Source: Chryseobacterium formosum (GTDB lineage Bacteria > Bacteroidota > Bacteroidia > Flavobacteriales > Weeksellaceae). From it: DNA of 64,000 nt. Shown here in pieces: positions 27,790-36,895 of the stretch. The position numbers were made by a program, and so were the translations under genes. Location: positions 1-64,000 of the forward strand of contig NZ_JAOVZW010000031.1 in the NCBI RefSeq assembly GCF_026460885.1, in the 5' to 3' direction. The notes under the pieces were generated by a model. It was not told the DNA's origin. It saw only the letters and a list, made by a program, of their open reading frames with translations, and made no database searches. Numbering within the stretch: position 1 is the first letter of the stretch; every line of letters starts with the position of its first letter.

Positions 27790-29397
27790 TTATTTTGCTG
27801 AACAAGCTTTAATGAAAGCTCTGAACAAAGGATGCGGCGTTGCAACTGTACTCTTATATTCAGGATGGTATTGTACACCAACGTAGAAAGGATGATCTGT
27901 CATTTCTAGCGCTTCCACCAAACCAGTTTCAGGGTTTGTACCTGTTGCGATGAAACCATTGCTTTCAAATTCCTGAATATATTCACTGTTAAATTCATAA
28001 CGGTGACGGTGTCTTTCAGAAATATTTTTGCTTCCGTAGATTTCATTTAATTTTGAACCGTTCTTCAAAGCACATTTCCAAGCTCCAAGACGCATCGTAC
28101 CGCCTTTATCAACTACATTTTTCTGCTCTTCCATTAAAGAAATTACAGGATGCTCTGTAGAAGTATCAAATTCCATCGAGTTGGCTTTTGTGTAACCAAG
28201 AACGTTTCTTGCGAATTCAACGGTCATAATCTGCATTCCTAAACAGATTCCCAACATTGGAACTTTGTTTTCTCTTGCATATTGAGCCGTAAGAATTTTT
28301 CCTTCGATACCTCTGTCACCAAAACCAGGAGCGACCAAGATACCGCAAACTCCGTCTAAAGATTCTTTAATATTTTCTTTGGTAAGATCACCACTGTAAA
28401 CCCATCTGATTTTCACTTCAGTTTCCAAATCTGCACCTGCATGCTTGAAAGCTTCTGCAATTGAAATATATGAATCCTGAAGCGAAATATATTTTCCAAC
28501 TAAAGCAATCTCTACAGTTCTCTTAGGATTCTGGAATTTCTTTACAAAAGTTTTCCAGTCTTTCAGATCTGCTTCTTTATCACTTTTTAAATCCAATTCT
28601 TTCAGAACTACATCGTCAAAGTTTTGTTTCTGAAGATACATTGGAACTTCGTAAATCGTTTCCAAATCTTTACATTCAATCACATTATCCAAAGAAACGT
28701 TACAAAATTGAGCCAATTTTGCTCTCTGATCTTTCGGAATTTTGTGTTCTGTTCTGCAAACCAAAACATCTGCCATAATTCCGCTTTCCATTAGCTGGCG
28801 AACAGAATGTTGTGATGGCTTTGTTTTTAATTCTCCACTTGAAGCCAAATAAGGCAATAAAGTAAGGTGAATTACCATAGAATTTTTCTCCCCCAATTCC
28901 CATTTCAACTGACGTACAGTTTCAATGTAAGGTAAAGATTCAATATCTCCTACAGTTCCACCGATTTCCGTAATAATGATATCGTAGTTCTGCTTAGAAA
29001 GAATTTTAATTCTGCGTTTAATTTCGTTGGTAATGTGAGGAATTACCTGCACTGTTTTTCCAAGGAAGTCTCCTTTTCTTTCTTTTTCGATTACAGTTTG
29101 GTAAATTTTCCCTGTCGTAACATTATTGTTTTGAGAAGTAGGCGCATCAAGATAACGCTCATAGTGTCCTAAATCCAGATCCGTCTCCGCACCATCTTCG
29201 GTTACATAGCATTCTCCGTGTTCATAAGGGTTTAATGTTCCTGGGTCGATATTAATATAAGGATCCAGTTTTTGAATCGTTACATTAAATCCGCGTGATT
29301 TTAGTAGAAGTCCCAGAGAAGCAGAAACGATTCCCTTTCCCAAAGATGAAGTTACACCTCCTGTCACAAAGATGTACTTTGTATTCTTTTTACTCAT
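27790..29397 (-). CDS. pyrG: CTP synthase (glutamine hydrolysing)
   Basis: The protein has 535 residues from the ATG at 29397. It makes CTP from UTP, ATP and glutamine. The N-terminal synthetase domain starts KYIFVTGGVTSSLGKG (P-loop-like) and contains DPYINIDPGTLNPYEHGE. The C-terminal class I glutamine amidotransferase domain has the nucleophile Cys in PMLGICLGMQ and His/Glu in VQYHPEYKS. A longer frame to 29490 is rejected because a two-part promoter (29413-29443) lies inside it. Length is normal for the family (E. coli 545). Confidence 0.97.
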   Translation of the reverse strand: MSKKNTKYIFVTGGVTSSLGKGIVSASLGLLLKSRGFNVTIQKLDPYINIDPGTLNPYEHGECYVTEDGAETDLDLGHYERYLDAPTSQNNNVTTGKIYQTVIEKERKGDFLGKTVQVIPHITNEIKRRIKILSKQNYDIIITEIGGTVGDIESLPYIETVRQLKWELGEKNSMVIHLTLLPYLASSGELKTKPSQHSVRQLMESGIMADVLVCRTEHKIPKDQRAKLAQFCNVSLDNVIECKDLETIYEVPMYLQKQNFDDVVLKELDLKSDKEADLKDWKTFVKKFQNPKRTVEIALVGKYISLQDSYISIAEAFKHAGADLETEVKIRWVYSGDLTKENIKESLDGVCGILVAPGFGDRGIEGKILTAQYARENKVPMLGICLGMQIMTVEFARNVLGYTKANSMEFDTSTEHPVISLMEEQKNVVDKGGTMRLGAWKCALKNGSKLNEIYGSKNISERHRHRYEFNSEYIQEFESNGFIATGTNPETGLVEALEMTDHPFYVGVQYHPEYKSTVATPHPLFRAFIKACSAK

Positions 29398-29412
29398 TAG
29401 ATTAGGTTTGTG

Positions 29413-29443
29413 CAAAGTTAGGACAAAAAGAAAAGCAAAGCAA
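29413..29443 (-). promoter_or_regulatory. Promoter of pyrG with both Bacteroidota boxes
   Basis: On the minus strand TTG (29443-29441) and TAACTTTG (29420-29413) are separated by 20 bases, fitting TTG-N17-23-TAnnTTTG. The ATG follows 15 bases after the -7 box. It is the best promoter match in the window. Confidence 0.6.
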
Positions 29444-29510
29444 TTTTGTTGCCCTTTTAAATTCTCAATTAAGTTTATTTTAATTGACAAGCTTCATATT
29501 AAAAGGAAAA

Positions 29511-29540
29511 AAGGTTTCCCAAAAAACTTTGAGAAACCTT
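29511..29540 (-). terminator. Terminator after the YceI gene
   Basis: AAGGTTTC pairs with GAAACCTT, followed on the minus strand by a run of T. It lies 29 bases past the YceI stop. Confidence 0.75.
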
Positions 29541-29568
29541 CACCTAAACCAAATTATATATATGAAAA

Positions 29569-30135
29569 TTATTGTTTTACCATTTCAAAATAAGTATTGA
29601 TCTCAACATCTTTTGCAACACCTGCTCCGGTTGGATCATATTTGATGTTGTAATCTAAACGATTGATTTTAAACTTTGCCTGAAAGCCTAAAACTTCTTT
29701 TCCTTGTTGATTTTTAGCAATTCCACCAAAAGTAACAGGAATACTTATATCTTTTGTAACGTCTTTAATCGTTAGTTTACCAATAAGTGTATATGTATTG
29801 TCTTTTTCTTTTACAGATTTTCCTACAAATTTCATCGTCTGAAATTTTTCAGCATCAAAGAAATCTGCACTTTTAAGATGCTTATCTCTCATATCCACTC
29901 CTGTATTTATAGATTCAATAAATACTGTAAAGTTAAATTCAGCTCTGTCTAAATCTGCTTTATTAGTAACAACATTTCCGTCAAATTTATCAAATCTTCC
30001 TTGTACAAAGCTAATTCCCATATGTTTAATATTGAAATTAACAGACGAGTGCATTAAATCTACATTCCAGATTGACTGGGCAAAAGTGAACATGCTTACC
30101 AAAGCAAAAACAAAACTTAAAAGTATTTTTTTCAT
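29569..30135 (-). CDS. YceI-family periplasmic protein
   Basis: This 188-residue protein has a signal peptide (cleaved after FTFAQ, about residue 20). The rest is the YceI lipocalin-like barrel: WNVDLMHSSVNFNIKHMGIS at the start, a DKHLKSADFFDAEKFQTM segment in the middle and IKYDPTGAGVAKDVEINTYF at the end. YceI proteins bind isoprenoid-type or other amphiphilic ligands in the periplasm; the ligand here is unknown. It is transcribed alone, with its own -7 box (30155-30162) and terminator. Confidence 0.92.
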   Translation of the reverse strand: MKKILLSFVFALVSMFTFAQSIWNVDLMHSSVNFNIKHMGISFVQGRFDKFDGNVVTNKADLDRAEFNFTVFIESINTGVDMRDKHLKSADFFDAEKFQTMKFVGKSVKEKDNTYTLIGKLTIKDVTKDISIPVTFGGIAKNQQGKEVLGFQAKFKINRLDYNIKYDPTGAGVAKDVEINTYFEMVKQ

Positions 30136-30154
30136 TTTTAAAAATTTATATCAA

Positions 30155-30162
30155 CAAATATA
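30155..30162 (-). promoter_or_regulatory. Candidate -7 box for the YceI gene
   Basis: It reads TATATTTG on the minus strand, an exact TAnnTTTG match 19 bases before the YceI ATG. Confidence 0.45.
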
Positions 30163-30189
30163 GACAGTATATTTTTATTGAGTATTGAC

Positions 30190-30603
30190 TTATGATAAGT
30201 TCTTATTTTTTGATGAAATAAGTTTCAAACACTTTTCAAAAATTAATATAGTAAAGAAAATTAAAAAAGAATTTAGGTAAAGAAGTAAGTCTATTAAATT
30301 ATCCTCAATTCTCTCAAAAAAGTATAAGAAAGGATTAACTCTTGAAATCATCAACAAAAGTAGATAGAGAATTTCAAATAAAACGGCAATTCTGAATATT
30401 GAATTATACTGCTTTTTGAAAATCAACACCGTAACAAATCCTATAATAGAAATTATAGCACATTCCATAAAAATTAAAATAGGTAGTATCCCATAATTTC
30501 CACCGGGAAGATATGTTAGTCTTAAAGTCCAGCTTATAAACTGAGCATTCGAAAGGCTCATCACAATAAAAACAATCAAACTTTTCAGCAAAACATTTTT
30601 CAT
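30190..30603 (-). CDS. Small four-helix membrane protein, unrecognised
   Basis: This 137-residue protein has four hydrophobic segments (about residues 5-23, 37-60, 68-88 and 103-125) and a short Lys/Asn-rich tail. I recognise no family or catalytic motif. It is divergent from radA, with 46 bases between starts. The hydrophobic pattern and absence of stops support a real gene, but no function can be given. Confidence 0.6.
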   Translation of the reverse strand: MKNVLLKSLIVFIVMSLSNAQFISWTLRLTYLPGGNYGILPILIFMECAIISIIGFVTVLIFKKQYNSIFRIAVLFEILYLLLLMISRVNPFLYFFERIEDNLIDLLLYLNSFLIFFTILIFEKCLKLISSKNKNLS

Positions 30604-30649
30604 ATCTTAAAATTAAGAAAATTTCAAAAAAATTCTTCAACTTCGCAGT

Positions 30650-32002
30650 ATGGCAAAACTTAAAACAGCATATTTCTGTCAAAATTGTGGTTCACAATAT
30701 CCTCAATGGACAGGGCAATGTAAAAATTGTCTTGAATGGAACACTTTAGTGGAAGAAGTCGTAGAAAAAACCTCATCTAAAACACCTCCTTTTTCAAAAT
30801 CAAAACAGCACGTCATCAACATTATCGAAGTTGAAGCGATTGAAGAACCCAGAATAAAAACTCCTTCTGATGAACTTAACCGTGTTTTAGGAGGCGGAAT
30901 TGTTTTAGGATCTGTTACTTTAATTGGCGGAGAACCGGGAATTGGAAAATCCACTCTACTTCTTCAGCTTGCATTAAAGATGAAAAAGAAAATCTTTTAT
31001 GTTTCAGGGGAAGAAAGTGCCTCACAAATTAAAATGAGAGCCGATCGTTTAGCTGAAATTAAAAATCCAAACTGTTTTCTTTATACAGAAACTTCGCTGG
31101 AAAAAATTCTTCATGAAGCTAAAAAATTAGAGCCTGATTTTGTAATTATTGACTCAATCCAAACTTTACAATCACAGTTAATTGAAAGTTCACCGGGAAC
31201 AGTTTCTCAGATTCGTGAATGTTCTAACGAGATTATTAAATATGCCAAAGAAAACAATGTTCCCGTATTTTTAGTGGGTCACATCACAAAAGACGGGCAA
31301 ATTGCGGGTCCGAAAGTTTTGGAACACATGGTCGATGTTGTTTTAAATTTTGATGGGGACAGAAATCACCTTTTTAGGTTATTGAGAGCCAATAAAAACC
31401 GTTTCGGATCAACTGCAGAGATTGGTATTTACGAAATGGTTTCTCAAGGTTTAAAGGAAATCAAAAATCCATCCGAAATTTTAATTACTAAAAAAACCGA
31501 AGAACTTTCAGGAAATTCAGTTGCGGTAACTTTAGAAGGAAACCGACCGATGCTTTTAGAAATTCAGGCTTTGGTAAGCACAGCTGTTTACGGAACTCCA
31601 CAAAGAAGTTGCACTGGTTTTGATTCTAAAAGATTAAATATGTTGTTGGCAGTTTTAGAAAAAAGAGCAGGTTTTCAATTGGGTGCAAAAGACGTTTTTC
31701 TCAATATCACAGGTGGAATTAAGACGGATGATCCAGCTTTAGATTTGGCAGTTGTCGCATCCATTCTGTCATCTAATGAAGATATTGCTATTTCAGAACA
31801 TTTCTGTTTTGCGGGAGAAATTGGTCTGAGTGGAGAAATTCGTCCGATCGCACAAGCCGAACAGAGAATTACGGAAGCCGAAAAATTGGGTTATGAGACT
31901 ATTTTTATTTCTAATTTAAATAAACTTCCAAAGAAAAAATTTGGAATTAAGATTGAAGAAGTGAGTAAAGTTGAGGATTTTCACGAAAGACTTTTTAATT
32001 AA
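30650..32002 (+). CDS. radA: DNA repair protein RadA
   Basis: This 450-residue protein assists recombination by driving branch migration. The N-terminal zinc finger has C10-C13 and C24-C27. The RecA-like ATPase has Walker A GGEPGIGKST (93-102), a Walker B-like FVIIDSIQTL and the RadA-specific KNRFG motif. The C-terminal domain is Lon-protease-like (GGIKTDDPALDLAVVASILS), without need for proteolytic activity. Length matches the family (about 455). The gene is monocistronic by layout. Confidence 0.97.
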   Translation: MAKLKTAYFCQNCGSQYPQWTGQCKNCLEWNTLVEEVVEKTSSKTPPFSKSKQHVINIIEVEAIEEPRIKTPSDELNRVLGGGIVLGSVTLIGGEPGIGKSTLLLQLALKMKKKIFYVSGEESASQIKMRADRLAEIKNPNCFLYTETSLEKILHEAKKLEPDFVIIDSIQTLQSQLIESSPGTVSQIRECSNEIIKYAKENNVPVFLVGHITKDGQIAGPKVLEHMVDVVLNFDGDRNHLFRLLRANKNRFGSTAEIGIYEMVSQGLKEIKNPSEILITKKTEELSGNSVAVTLEGNRPMLLEIQALVSTAVYGTPQRSCTGFDSKRLNMLLAVLEKRAGFQLGAKDVFLNITGGIKTDDPALDLAVVASILSSNEDIAISEHFCFAGEIGLSGEIRPIAQAEQRITEAEKLGYETIFISNLNKLPKKKFGIKIEEVSKVEDFHERLFN

Positions 32003-32065
32003 ATCCCGTTGTAAAAATAATTCGCCAAAAACATTATATTTACACAATAAAACTTTTAACTTCAA

Positions 32066-33610
32066 ATGATTATGAAAATTAAAATTACCTTTATTATGTT
32101 GTTTTGCAGTATCGTAATTTTTGCTCAAAACAGGGTATTTCAAAACACAATCAGCGAAAATAATCTAAACGAGCAACAAAAGCTTGATAAAACTTTATCT
32201 GCAACCTATCTTCTTACTAAATATTATGCTCAGTCTTCATTTAATTTAAAATCTGACTTTGAGGTTGTTTTACCAAGCAACAGAATTATTAAAGCTAAAT
32301 TTTCTAAATCTTTTTTGTACAGCAACAAAGCAGAATCGTCGGTTTTCATTATTGAAAATGAGCCAAAATCCGAATTGGTTTTGTCTAAAGCCGGAAATGC
32401 AATCACAGGAATGTACACTTCGATTTTAGGAGAAAAAGTAATTTTCCATCAGCTTGAAAACAATTTATTTGCCGTTTCTACAGTCAGTGAATCCGCATTA
32501 ATCAGCAGAGATTCTGCAGCAGATTTTGTTTTGAATGATTCTTCAATTTCACAAAAAGTAAATTCTAATGTTTGTTTACAAACTACCGCAGTTTGTCCGG
32601 CAACGACAATTGACGTACTAATTGTTTATACTTCTGCAGCCAGAACAGCATGGGGTGGAGTTTCACAAAGTAATTCTTTTGCAGCAACTTCTATTACTAG
32701 TTTTAATACCGCTTTAATTAATTCAGGAATTCCTAATACCACAATAAATCTGGTTTATTCAGGTGAAATAAGTTATACAGAATCCGGAAATATTTCTACT
32801 GATCTTTCTAGATTCAGAACAGCCAATGACGGTTTTTTAGATGATGTTCAAACATTAAGAACCACTTACGGAGCAGATCTTTGTGCATTGGTAACAGCTA
32901 CTCCTACAAACACTTGCGGATTAGGCTACTTAAATACAAATCCCACAAATTATTCCGCAAACAATGCTTTTACCGTAACATTATTTAATTGTGTAGTTTC
33001 CAATTACAGTTTAGCACACGAAATGGGTCACAATATGGGCTTAAATCATGATTGGTATGTTTCTACATCAACATCTCCTTGTGAAAACCACCATGGTTAC
33101 TCCAATCAAACCGCAGTCAATTTAGGAACTTCAAGTGTAGCTTCACAAAGATGGAGAACTATTATGGCATATAATGATGAATGTGTAGCTTCGGGAATTA
33201 GTTGTTCAAGAATAAATCGATGGGCAAACCCTGCTGTAAATTATAACTCTGAACCAACAGGAATAGCTATTGGAAACCCAAATCCATCCAATGAAGCTTT
33301 TGGTTTTGCACGTTTTGCCTGTGTAGTTTCTCAATTCATGCCAACTTCAAATTTAGGTACTGTTGAAATTAAAAATACAGAAGTAAAAGATTTTACAGTT
33401 TTTCCAAATCCGGCAAAAGACGAAATTAATATCTGGATTAAAAATGATGAAATTTACACTTTTAAAGTCATCAATGTTTTAGGGCAAATTGTTCTTACAA
33501 GCGACAAAAAAACCATCAATCTTCGAGGTATACCTTCTGGAGAATATTTTCTGAGTGTCTATACAGATAAAAATTCTTTCGTAGGAAGTAAGAAGTTTAT
33601 TATTAAATAA
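32066..33610 (+). CDS. Secreted reprolysin-like zinc metalloprotease with T9SS sorting domain
   Basis: This 514-residue protein has a signal peptide (cleaved after IFAQ, about residue 20) and a pro-region to about residue 175. A metzincin protease domain with H318-E-x-x-H322-x5-H328-D follows, then a Met-turn-like IMAYNDEC. The last 75 residues form a type A T9SS C-terminal domain (FTVFPNPAKDEINIW to GSKKFIIK). It is therefore expected to be exported by the type IX system and released or anchored at the cell surface. The substrate is unknown. Many Cys in the catalytic domain suggest disulfides. It is transcribed alone and followed by a hairpin. Confidence 0.93.
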   Translation: MIMKIKITFIMLFCSIVIFAQNRVFQNTISENNLNEQQKLDKTLSATYLLTKYYAQSSFNLKSDFEVVLPSNRIIKAKFSKSFLYSNKAESSVFIIENEPKSELVLSKAGNAITGMYTSILGEKVIFHQLENNLFAVSTVSESALISRDSAADFVLNDSSISQKVNSNVCLQTTAVCPATTIDVLIVYTSAARTAWGGVSQSNSFAATSITSFNTALINSGIPNTTINLVYSGEISYTESGNISTDLSRFRTANDGFLDDVQTLRTTYGADLCALVTATPTNTCGLGYLNTNPTNYSANNAFTVTLFNCVVSNYSLAHEMGHNMGLNHDWYVSTSTSPCENHHGYSNQTAVNLGTSSVASQRWRTIMAYNDECVASGISCSRINRWANPAVNYNSEPTGIAIGNPNPSNEAFGFARFACVVSQFMPTSNLGTVEIKNTEVKDFTVFPNPAKDEINIWIKNDEIYTFKVINVLGQIVLTSDKKTINLRGIPSGEYFLSVYTDKNSFVGSKKFIIK

Positions 33611-33632
33611 TTTAGTTTTAAATAAAATGATC

Positions 33633-33662
33633 AATCCTCTGAATATATTTGTTCGGAGGATT
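33633..33662 (+). terminator. Terminator after the T9SS protease
   Basis: AATCCTCTGAA pairs with TTCGGAGGATT (one wobble) around TATATTTG, followed by a T-rich stretch, 22 bases past the stop. Confidence 0.75.
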
Positions 33663-33711
33663 TATTTTATGTTTATCTTCAGTTTAAATTTTCCGATAGC
33701 AATTTTTCAAA

Positions 33712-34383
33712 ATGAGTAAAAACAGTATCTATCAATATTATAATAATCTTGCGAAAACGTATGATGAAAACCGTTTTGAAAACACGTATGGAAAATATAT
33801 TGATACACAGGAAAGACATTTTCTGAACTCATTTTTTAGAAATAAAAACTATGAAAATATCTTAGACTTAGGATGCGGAACCGGAAGACTGATGAATTTT
33901 GCTACTCATGGGGTTGATTTTAGTGAAGAAATGATTAAAGTTGCGCAACAAAAACATTCCGAAAAACAATTTGCAATCGGAAATATTTCAAAAATTCCGT
34001 TCAGCGTACAATTCGACTGTATTTTCTGTTTTCATGTAATTATGCATCAAAACAAAGAAGAAACGTTAAAATTCTTGGAAGAATGTTCTAATAAATTAAA
34101 TGAAAATGGAATTTTAATTTTTGATTATCCTACGAGAAAACGGCGAAAAGTAATTTCGGAGCAAGAAGATTGGCACGCAAACAATACTTTTACAGAATCT
34201 GAAATTTCCGAGCTGATTAAAAACAATTGGAACATTAAAAAACAAAACGGAATTTTACTTTTCCCAATCCATCGTTTTCCAAAAAAGACAAGAAATTGGT
34301 TTTTAGATTTAGACATCTTTCTTTGCAATACATTTCTAAGAAAATGGGCGTCTTACAATATTGTTATTTTAGAAAAGAAATGA
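33712..34383 (+). CDS. Class I SAM-dependent methyltransferase
   Basis: This 223-residue protein has SAM-binding motif I NILDLGCGTGRLMNFA (about residues 46-61). An acidic/VDFSEEMI motif follows, then FDCIFCFHVIMH (motif II-like) and the post-motif LNENGILIFDYPT. It should be cytoplasmic and methylate a small molecule; the substrate is not evident. Its stop overlaps the ATG of the VanW-like gene (ATGA at 34380-34383), so the two are translationally coupled and may act in one pathway. Confidence 0.9.
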   Translation: MSKNSIYQYYNNLAKTYDENRFENTYGKYIDTQERHFLNSFFRNKNYENILDLGCGTGRLMNFATHGVDFSEEMIKVAQQKHSEKQFAIGNISKIPFSVQFDCIFCFHVIMHQNKEETLKFLEECSNKLNENGILIFDYPTRKRRKVISEQEDWHANNTFTESEISELIKNNWNIKKQNGILLFPIHRFPKKTRNWFLDLDIFLCNTFLRKWASYNIVILEKK

Positions 34384-35087
34384 AAAAAATTGCAAGAAGA
34401 CTTATCCCCTATTCTTTAAAGCTTCAATACAGGTTATTGCAGAGATATTTTGACGATCAGAAAAGTTCTCTCATTTACTCAAAAACTTTCAGTGAAAATT
34501 CGGTTGGTGAATTTGAAACAGAAATAAAACAGGTGATTCGAAAAGGAGATTTTCACGAAAACAAAATCCATAATTTGAAGATTGTTGCTGATAAAATTAA
34601 TCATCTCATCATTCAACCTGACGAAGTTTTTTCATTTTGGAAAACAGTTGGAAAACCTGATGCGAAGAATAATTTTAAGCAAGGAAGAAATTTAATTAAA
34701 AATAAAATCTCCAATGAATTTGGTGGCGGAATTTGCCAGTTTTCATCAATAATTTACTTTTTAGCATTACAATCAGACTTGAAAATCATCGAAAGACATC
34801 CTCATTCTATCGATATTTACAAAGAAGATGAAAGATTCACTCCTTTAGGTTCAGATTCAACGGTAGTTTTCGGCTATAAAGATCTTCAGATTCAAAATAC
34901 ATTGCCTTTTCCAATTCAGTTTGAAACTATCGTTAAGGATAACGAATTATGTTTAAAATTAATCTCTCCTCAGAAAATTAACACACAAAAAATTACTTTC
35001 AATTATACTAAAGTAGAAAATGGAGTTTGGGTAGAAACCTTTTTAAATGATGAAAGTTTGCTTAAAAATTTTTATATTCGTTTATGA
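34380..35087 (+). CDS. VanW-family protein
   Basis: The protein has 235 residues from the ATG at 34380. A longer frame from 34296 runs inside the methyltransferase gene and is rejected. The VanW core is clear: HLIIQPDEVFSFWKTVG, GRNLIKNKISNEFGGGICQ, then RHPHSIDIY and STVVFGYKDLQI. VanW proteins occur in some glycopeptide-resistance clusters and widely elsewhere, with no agreed biochemical role. No vanA, vanH or vanX genes are nearby, so resistance should not be inferred. It overlaps both neighbours by ATGA junctions. Confidence 0.9.
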   Translation: MKKIARRLIPYSLKLQYRLLQRYFDDQKSSLIYSKTFSENSVGEFETEIKQVIRKGDFHENKIHNLKIVADKINHLIIQPDEVFSFWKTVGKPDAKNNFKQGRNLIKNKISNEFGGGICQFSSIIYFLALQSDLKIIERHPHSIDIYKEDERFTPLGSDSTVVFGYKDLQIQNTLPFPIQFETIVKDNELCLKLISPQKINTQKITFNYTKVENGVWVETFLNDESLLKNFYIRL

Positions 35088-35677
35088 ACTATCTCGCTCA
35101 TTCTTTTCTCACTTTTTCTGACGGGCAGATTGTCGGACAGTTTTTGGAAGATCACATCCGAAATAAAGAGCGTTTTTCTTTTCCAAAAGACATTCAGGAT
35201 GGCATTACGATGCACAGAGCAATTGATACATTTACCGATTCTCATCCTGCGATTCATGAGGCGAAAAAAGTTTTCAGTCCGCTTGTAAGATTGTATTCCG
35301 GAGCATTTGTAGATGTTTCGATGGATTATTTTCTGGCAAATGACCTTAGTTTAAATTCCTTAAAGGGCTGGAAAAATCATTCTCAGAACGTTTATCGGGT
35401 TTTAAACCAAAGCATCCAACTTTTCCCTGAAAATTTCAGACTCATGCTTTCCAGAATGGAAACCGAAGATTGGCTTTACAATTACCGTACAGATCGCAGC
35501 ATTGGTTTCAGCATGAAAAATGTTTTGAATAAAGCGAAATATTTAGATAAAGATATTCCTGTTTTTGAAGCGTTTTTAGACAACAAAGATATTTTGCAGA
35601 AATGTTATGATGATTTTTTCCCTGATCTATTGGCTTATGCAAAAGTCGAAAATGCGGTTTTACAATTAGAAAGATAA
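35084..35677 (+). CDS. acpH: Acyl carrier protein phosphodiesterase (AcpH family)
   Basis: This 197-residue cytoplasmic enzyme family removes the 4'-phosphopantetheine arm from acyl carrier protein. Family features are MNYLAHSFLTFSDGQIVGQF at the N terminus and GITMHRAIDTFTDSHPA, an HD-like metal site, followed by GAFVDVSMDYFLAN. The ATG overlaps the VanW stop, so the gene is the third member of a coupled operon. Length is normal for the family. Confidence 0.9.
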   Translation: MNYLAHSFLTFSDGQIVGQFLEDHIRNKERFSFPKDIQDGITMHRAIDTFTDSHPAIHEAKKVFSPLVRLYSGAFVDVSMDYFLANDLSLNSLKGWKNHSQNVYRVLNQSIQLFPENFRLMLSRMETEDWLYNYRTDRSIGFSMKNVLNKAKYLDKDIPVFEAFLDNKDILQKCYDDFFPDLLAYAKVENAVLQLER

Positions 35678-35678
35678 T

Positions 35679-36179
35679 TTAAAATTGCTGATATAAATAT
35701 CTATTTGGATACGTCAGTTTTTCACTTTTCCGGTTTCCATCGACAATTATATGAACTAAATTAATCTGGTCATCAAAGAGATTATATAGAAAACTTACCG
35801 CAGCTTCTACTTTTTTTGGATTTTCTACTTTTTCAGATTCCAGATAAACATTCACAGATTCGCTGTCTTCTTCATAACCAACATAATTTATTTTTAAAGA
35901 CTTATTATTTGTTTTAAGTTTAAAATATTCTGCAGAATAATTTTCCAACGCTTCATTGAGCTGAACTTTATATTTGGCATCATTAAAATGAAAAGGTTTA
36001 CCATATTTTTTACTCAAACCATTTTCTAAATCATCCAGAAAAAATCTTCCGGTGATCTCAAAGGTTTTTGATTTTGAATTGTAATTGATTTCTACCGAAC
36101 CAACGTGATAAGGATGTTTTACTTTAGTGAAAGAAAACAACAATAAAAGGGACGCAAAAAAAACAAAAAATCTTTTCAT
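35679..36179 (-). CDS. DUF6702-type exported protein
   Basis: The protein has 166 residues from the ATG at 36179; seven extra residues in the longer frame carry no signal. A signal peptide (MKRFFVFFASLLLLFSFTKV) is followed by KHPYHVGSVEINYNSKSKTF, typical of the DUF6702 family of Bacteroidota, and a beta-rich body. Function is unknown. It ends one base from the AcpH stop (convergent) and is divergent from the HupE/UreJ-type gene. Confidence 0.8.
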   Translation of the reverse strand: MKRFFVFFASLLLLFSFTKVKHPYHVGSVEINYNSKSKTFEITGRFFLDDLENGLSKKYGKPFHFNDAKYKVQLNEALENYSAEYFKLKTNNKSLKINYVGYEEDSESVNVYLESEKVENPKKVEAAVSFLYNLFDDQINLVHIIVDGNRKSEKLTYPNRYLYQQF

Positions 36180-36255
36180 ATCTACAAACTCATTGATCAT
36201 TCAAATCTGTTCCGAAATTAATCATTATTTTCGTAAACCTAATATTCATAACATA

Positions 36256-36834
36256 ATGCAGGACTTTTTATTTTATTTAAAACTCGGCTGGGAACATATT
36301 ATTTCACTGGATGCGCTTGATCATCAGCTTTTTGTTTTAGCCTTGATTGCCGTCTACACTTCTAAAGACTGGAAAAAAATCCTGATTCTGGTGACTGCAT
36401 TCACCATCGGACATTCTATCACTTTAGCTTTAAGTATTCTTGATATCGTAAGACTTCCTTCAGATTGGGTTGAATTTTTGATTCCGCTGACGATAGTTTT
36501 AACGGCGGCCGGAAATATTTTAATGAAAAATAAAAAACAGACGCAGAATAAGACCAATTATTATTTAGCCCTATTTTTCGGCCTCATTCACGGATTGGGG
36601 TTTGCGAATACAGCGAGAGTGATGATTGCGAAAAGTCAGAGTATCGCCGTTCCACTTTTAGGTTTTAATATTGGTTTGGAAGTCGGGCAAATTGTGATTG
36701 TGTTGGCGATTTTACTATTACTTTTTATTCTTTTAAATCTTTTTAAAATCAATAAAAAAGATTGGATTCTATTTGTTTCTTCAGGCGTTTTTGCACTTTC
36801 GTTAAAAATGACTTTAGAGCGACTTCCATTCTAA
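36256..36834 (+). CDS. HupE/UreJ-family membrane protein
   Basis: The protein has 192 residues from the ATG at 36256; the longer upstream frame overlaps the divergent gene and lacks family sequence. It has about six membrane helices with the conserved HIISLDALDHQLFVLALIAV start, an AFTIGHSITLALS helix and FFGLIHGLGFANTARVMI. Histidine/acidic pairs in the helices suggest metal-ion passage; HupE/UreJ relatives are linked to nickel uptake. No hydrogenase or urease gene is in the window, so the metal is unresolved. The M1 peptidase follows in the same direction after 61 bases but has its own -7 box. Confidence 0.85.
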   Translation: MQDFLFYLKLGWEHIISLDALDHQLFVLALIAVYTSKDWKKILILVTAFTIGHSITLALSILDIVRLPSDWVEFLIPLTIVLTAAGNILMKNKKQTQNKTNYYLALFFGLIHGLGFANTARVMIAKSQSIAVPLLGFNIGLEVGQIVIVLAILLLLFILLNLFKINKKDWILFVSSGVFALSLKMTLERLPF

Positions 36835-36866
36835 AAAATTCTGCTATATTTTCAACCACTTATTAT

Positions 36867-36874
36867 TATATTTG
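36867..36874 (+). promoter_or_regulatory. Candidate -7 box for the M1 peptidase
   Basis: TATATTTG is an exact TAnnTTTG match. It overlaps an alternative TTG start at 36872 and lies 21 bases before the ATG at 36896, supporting the ATG. Confidence 0.5.
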
Positions 36875-36895
36875 AAGATTATTAAATCATCCGAA

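Noticed and set aside
34380..35087. Glycopeptide-resistance role for the VanW-like gene
   Set aside because: None of the vanHAX enzymes or vanRS regulators is near, and VanW is common outside resistance clusters.
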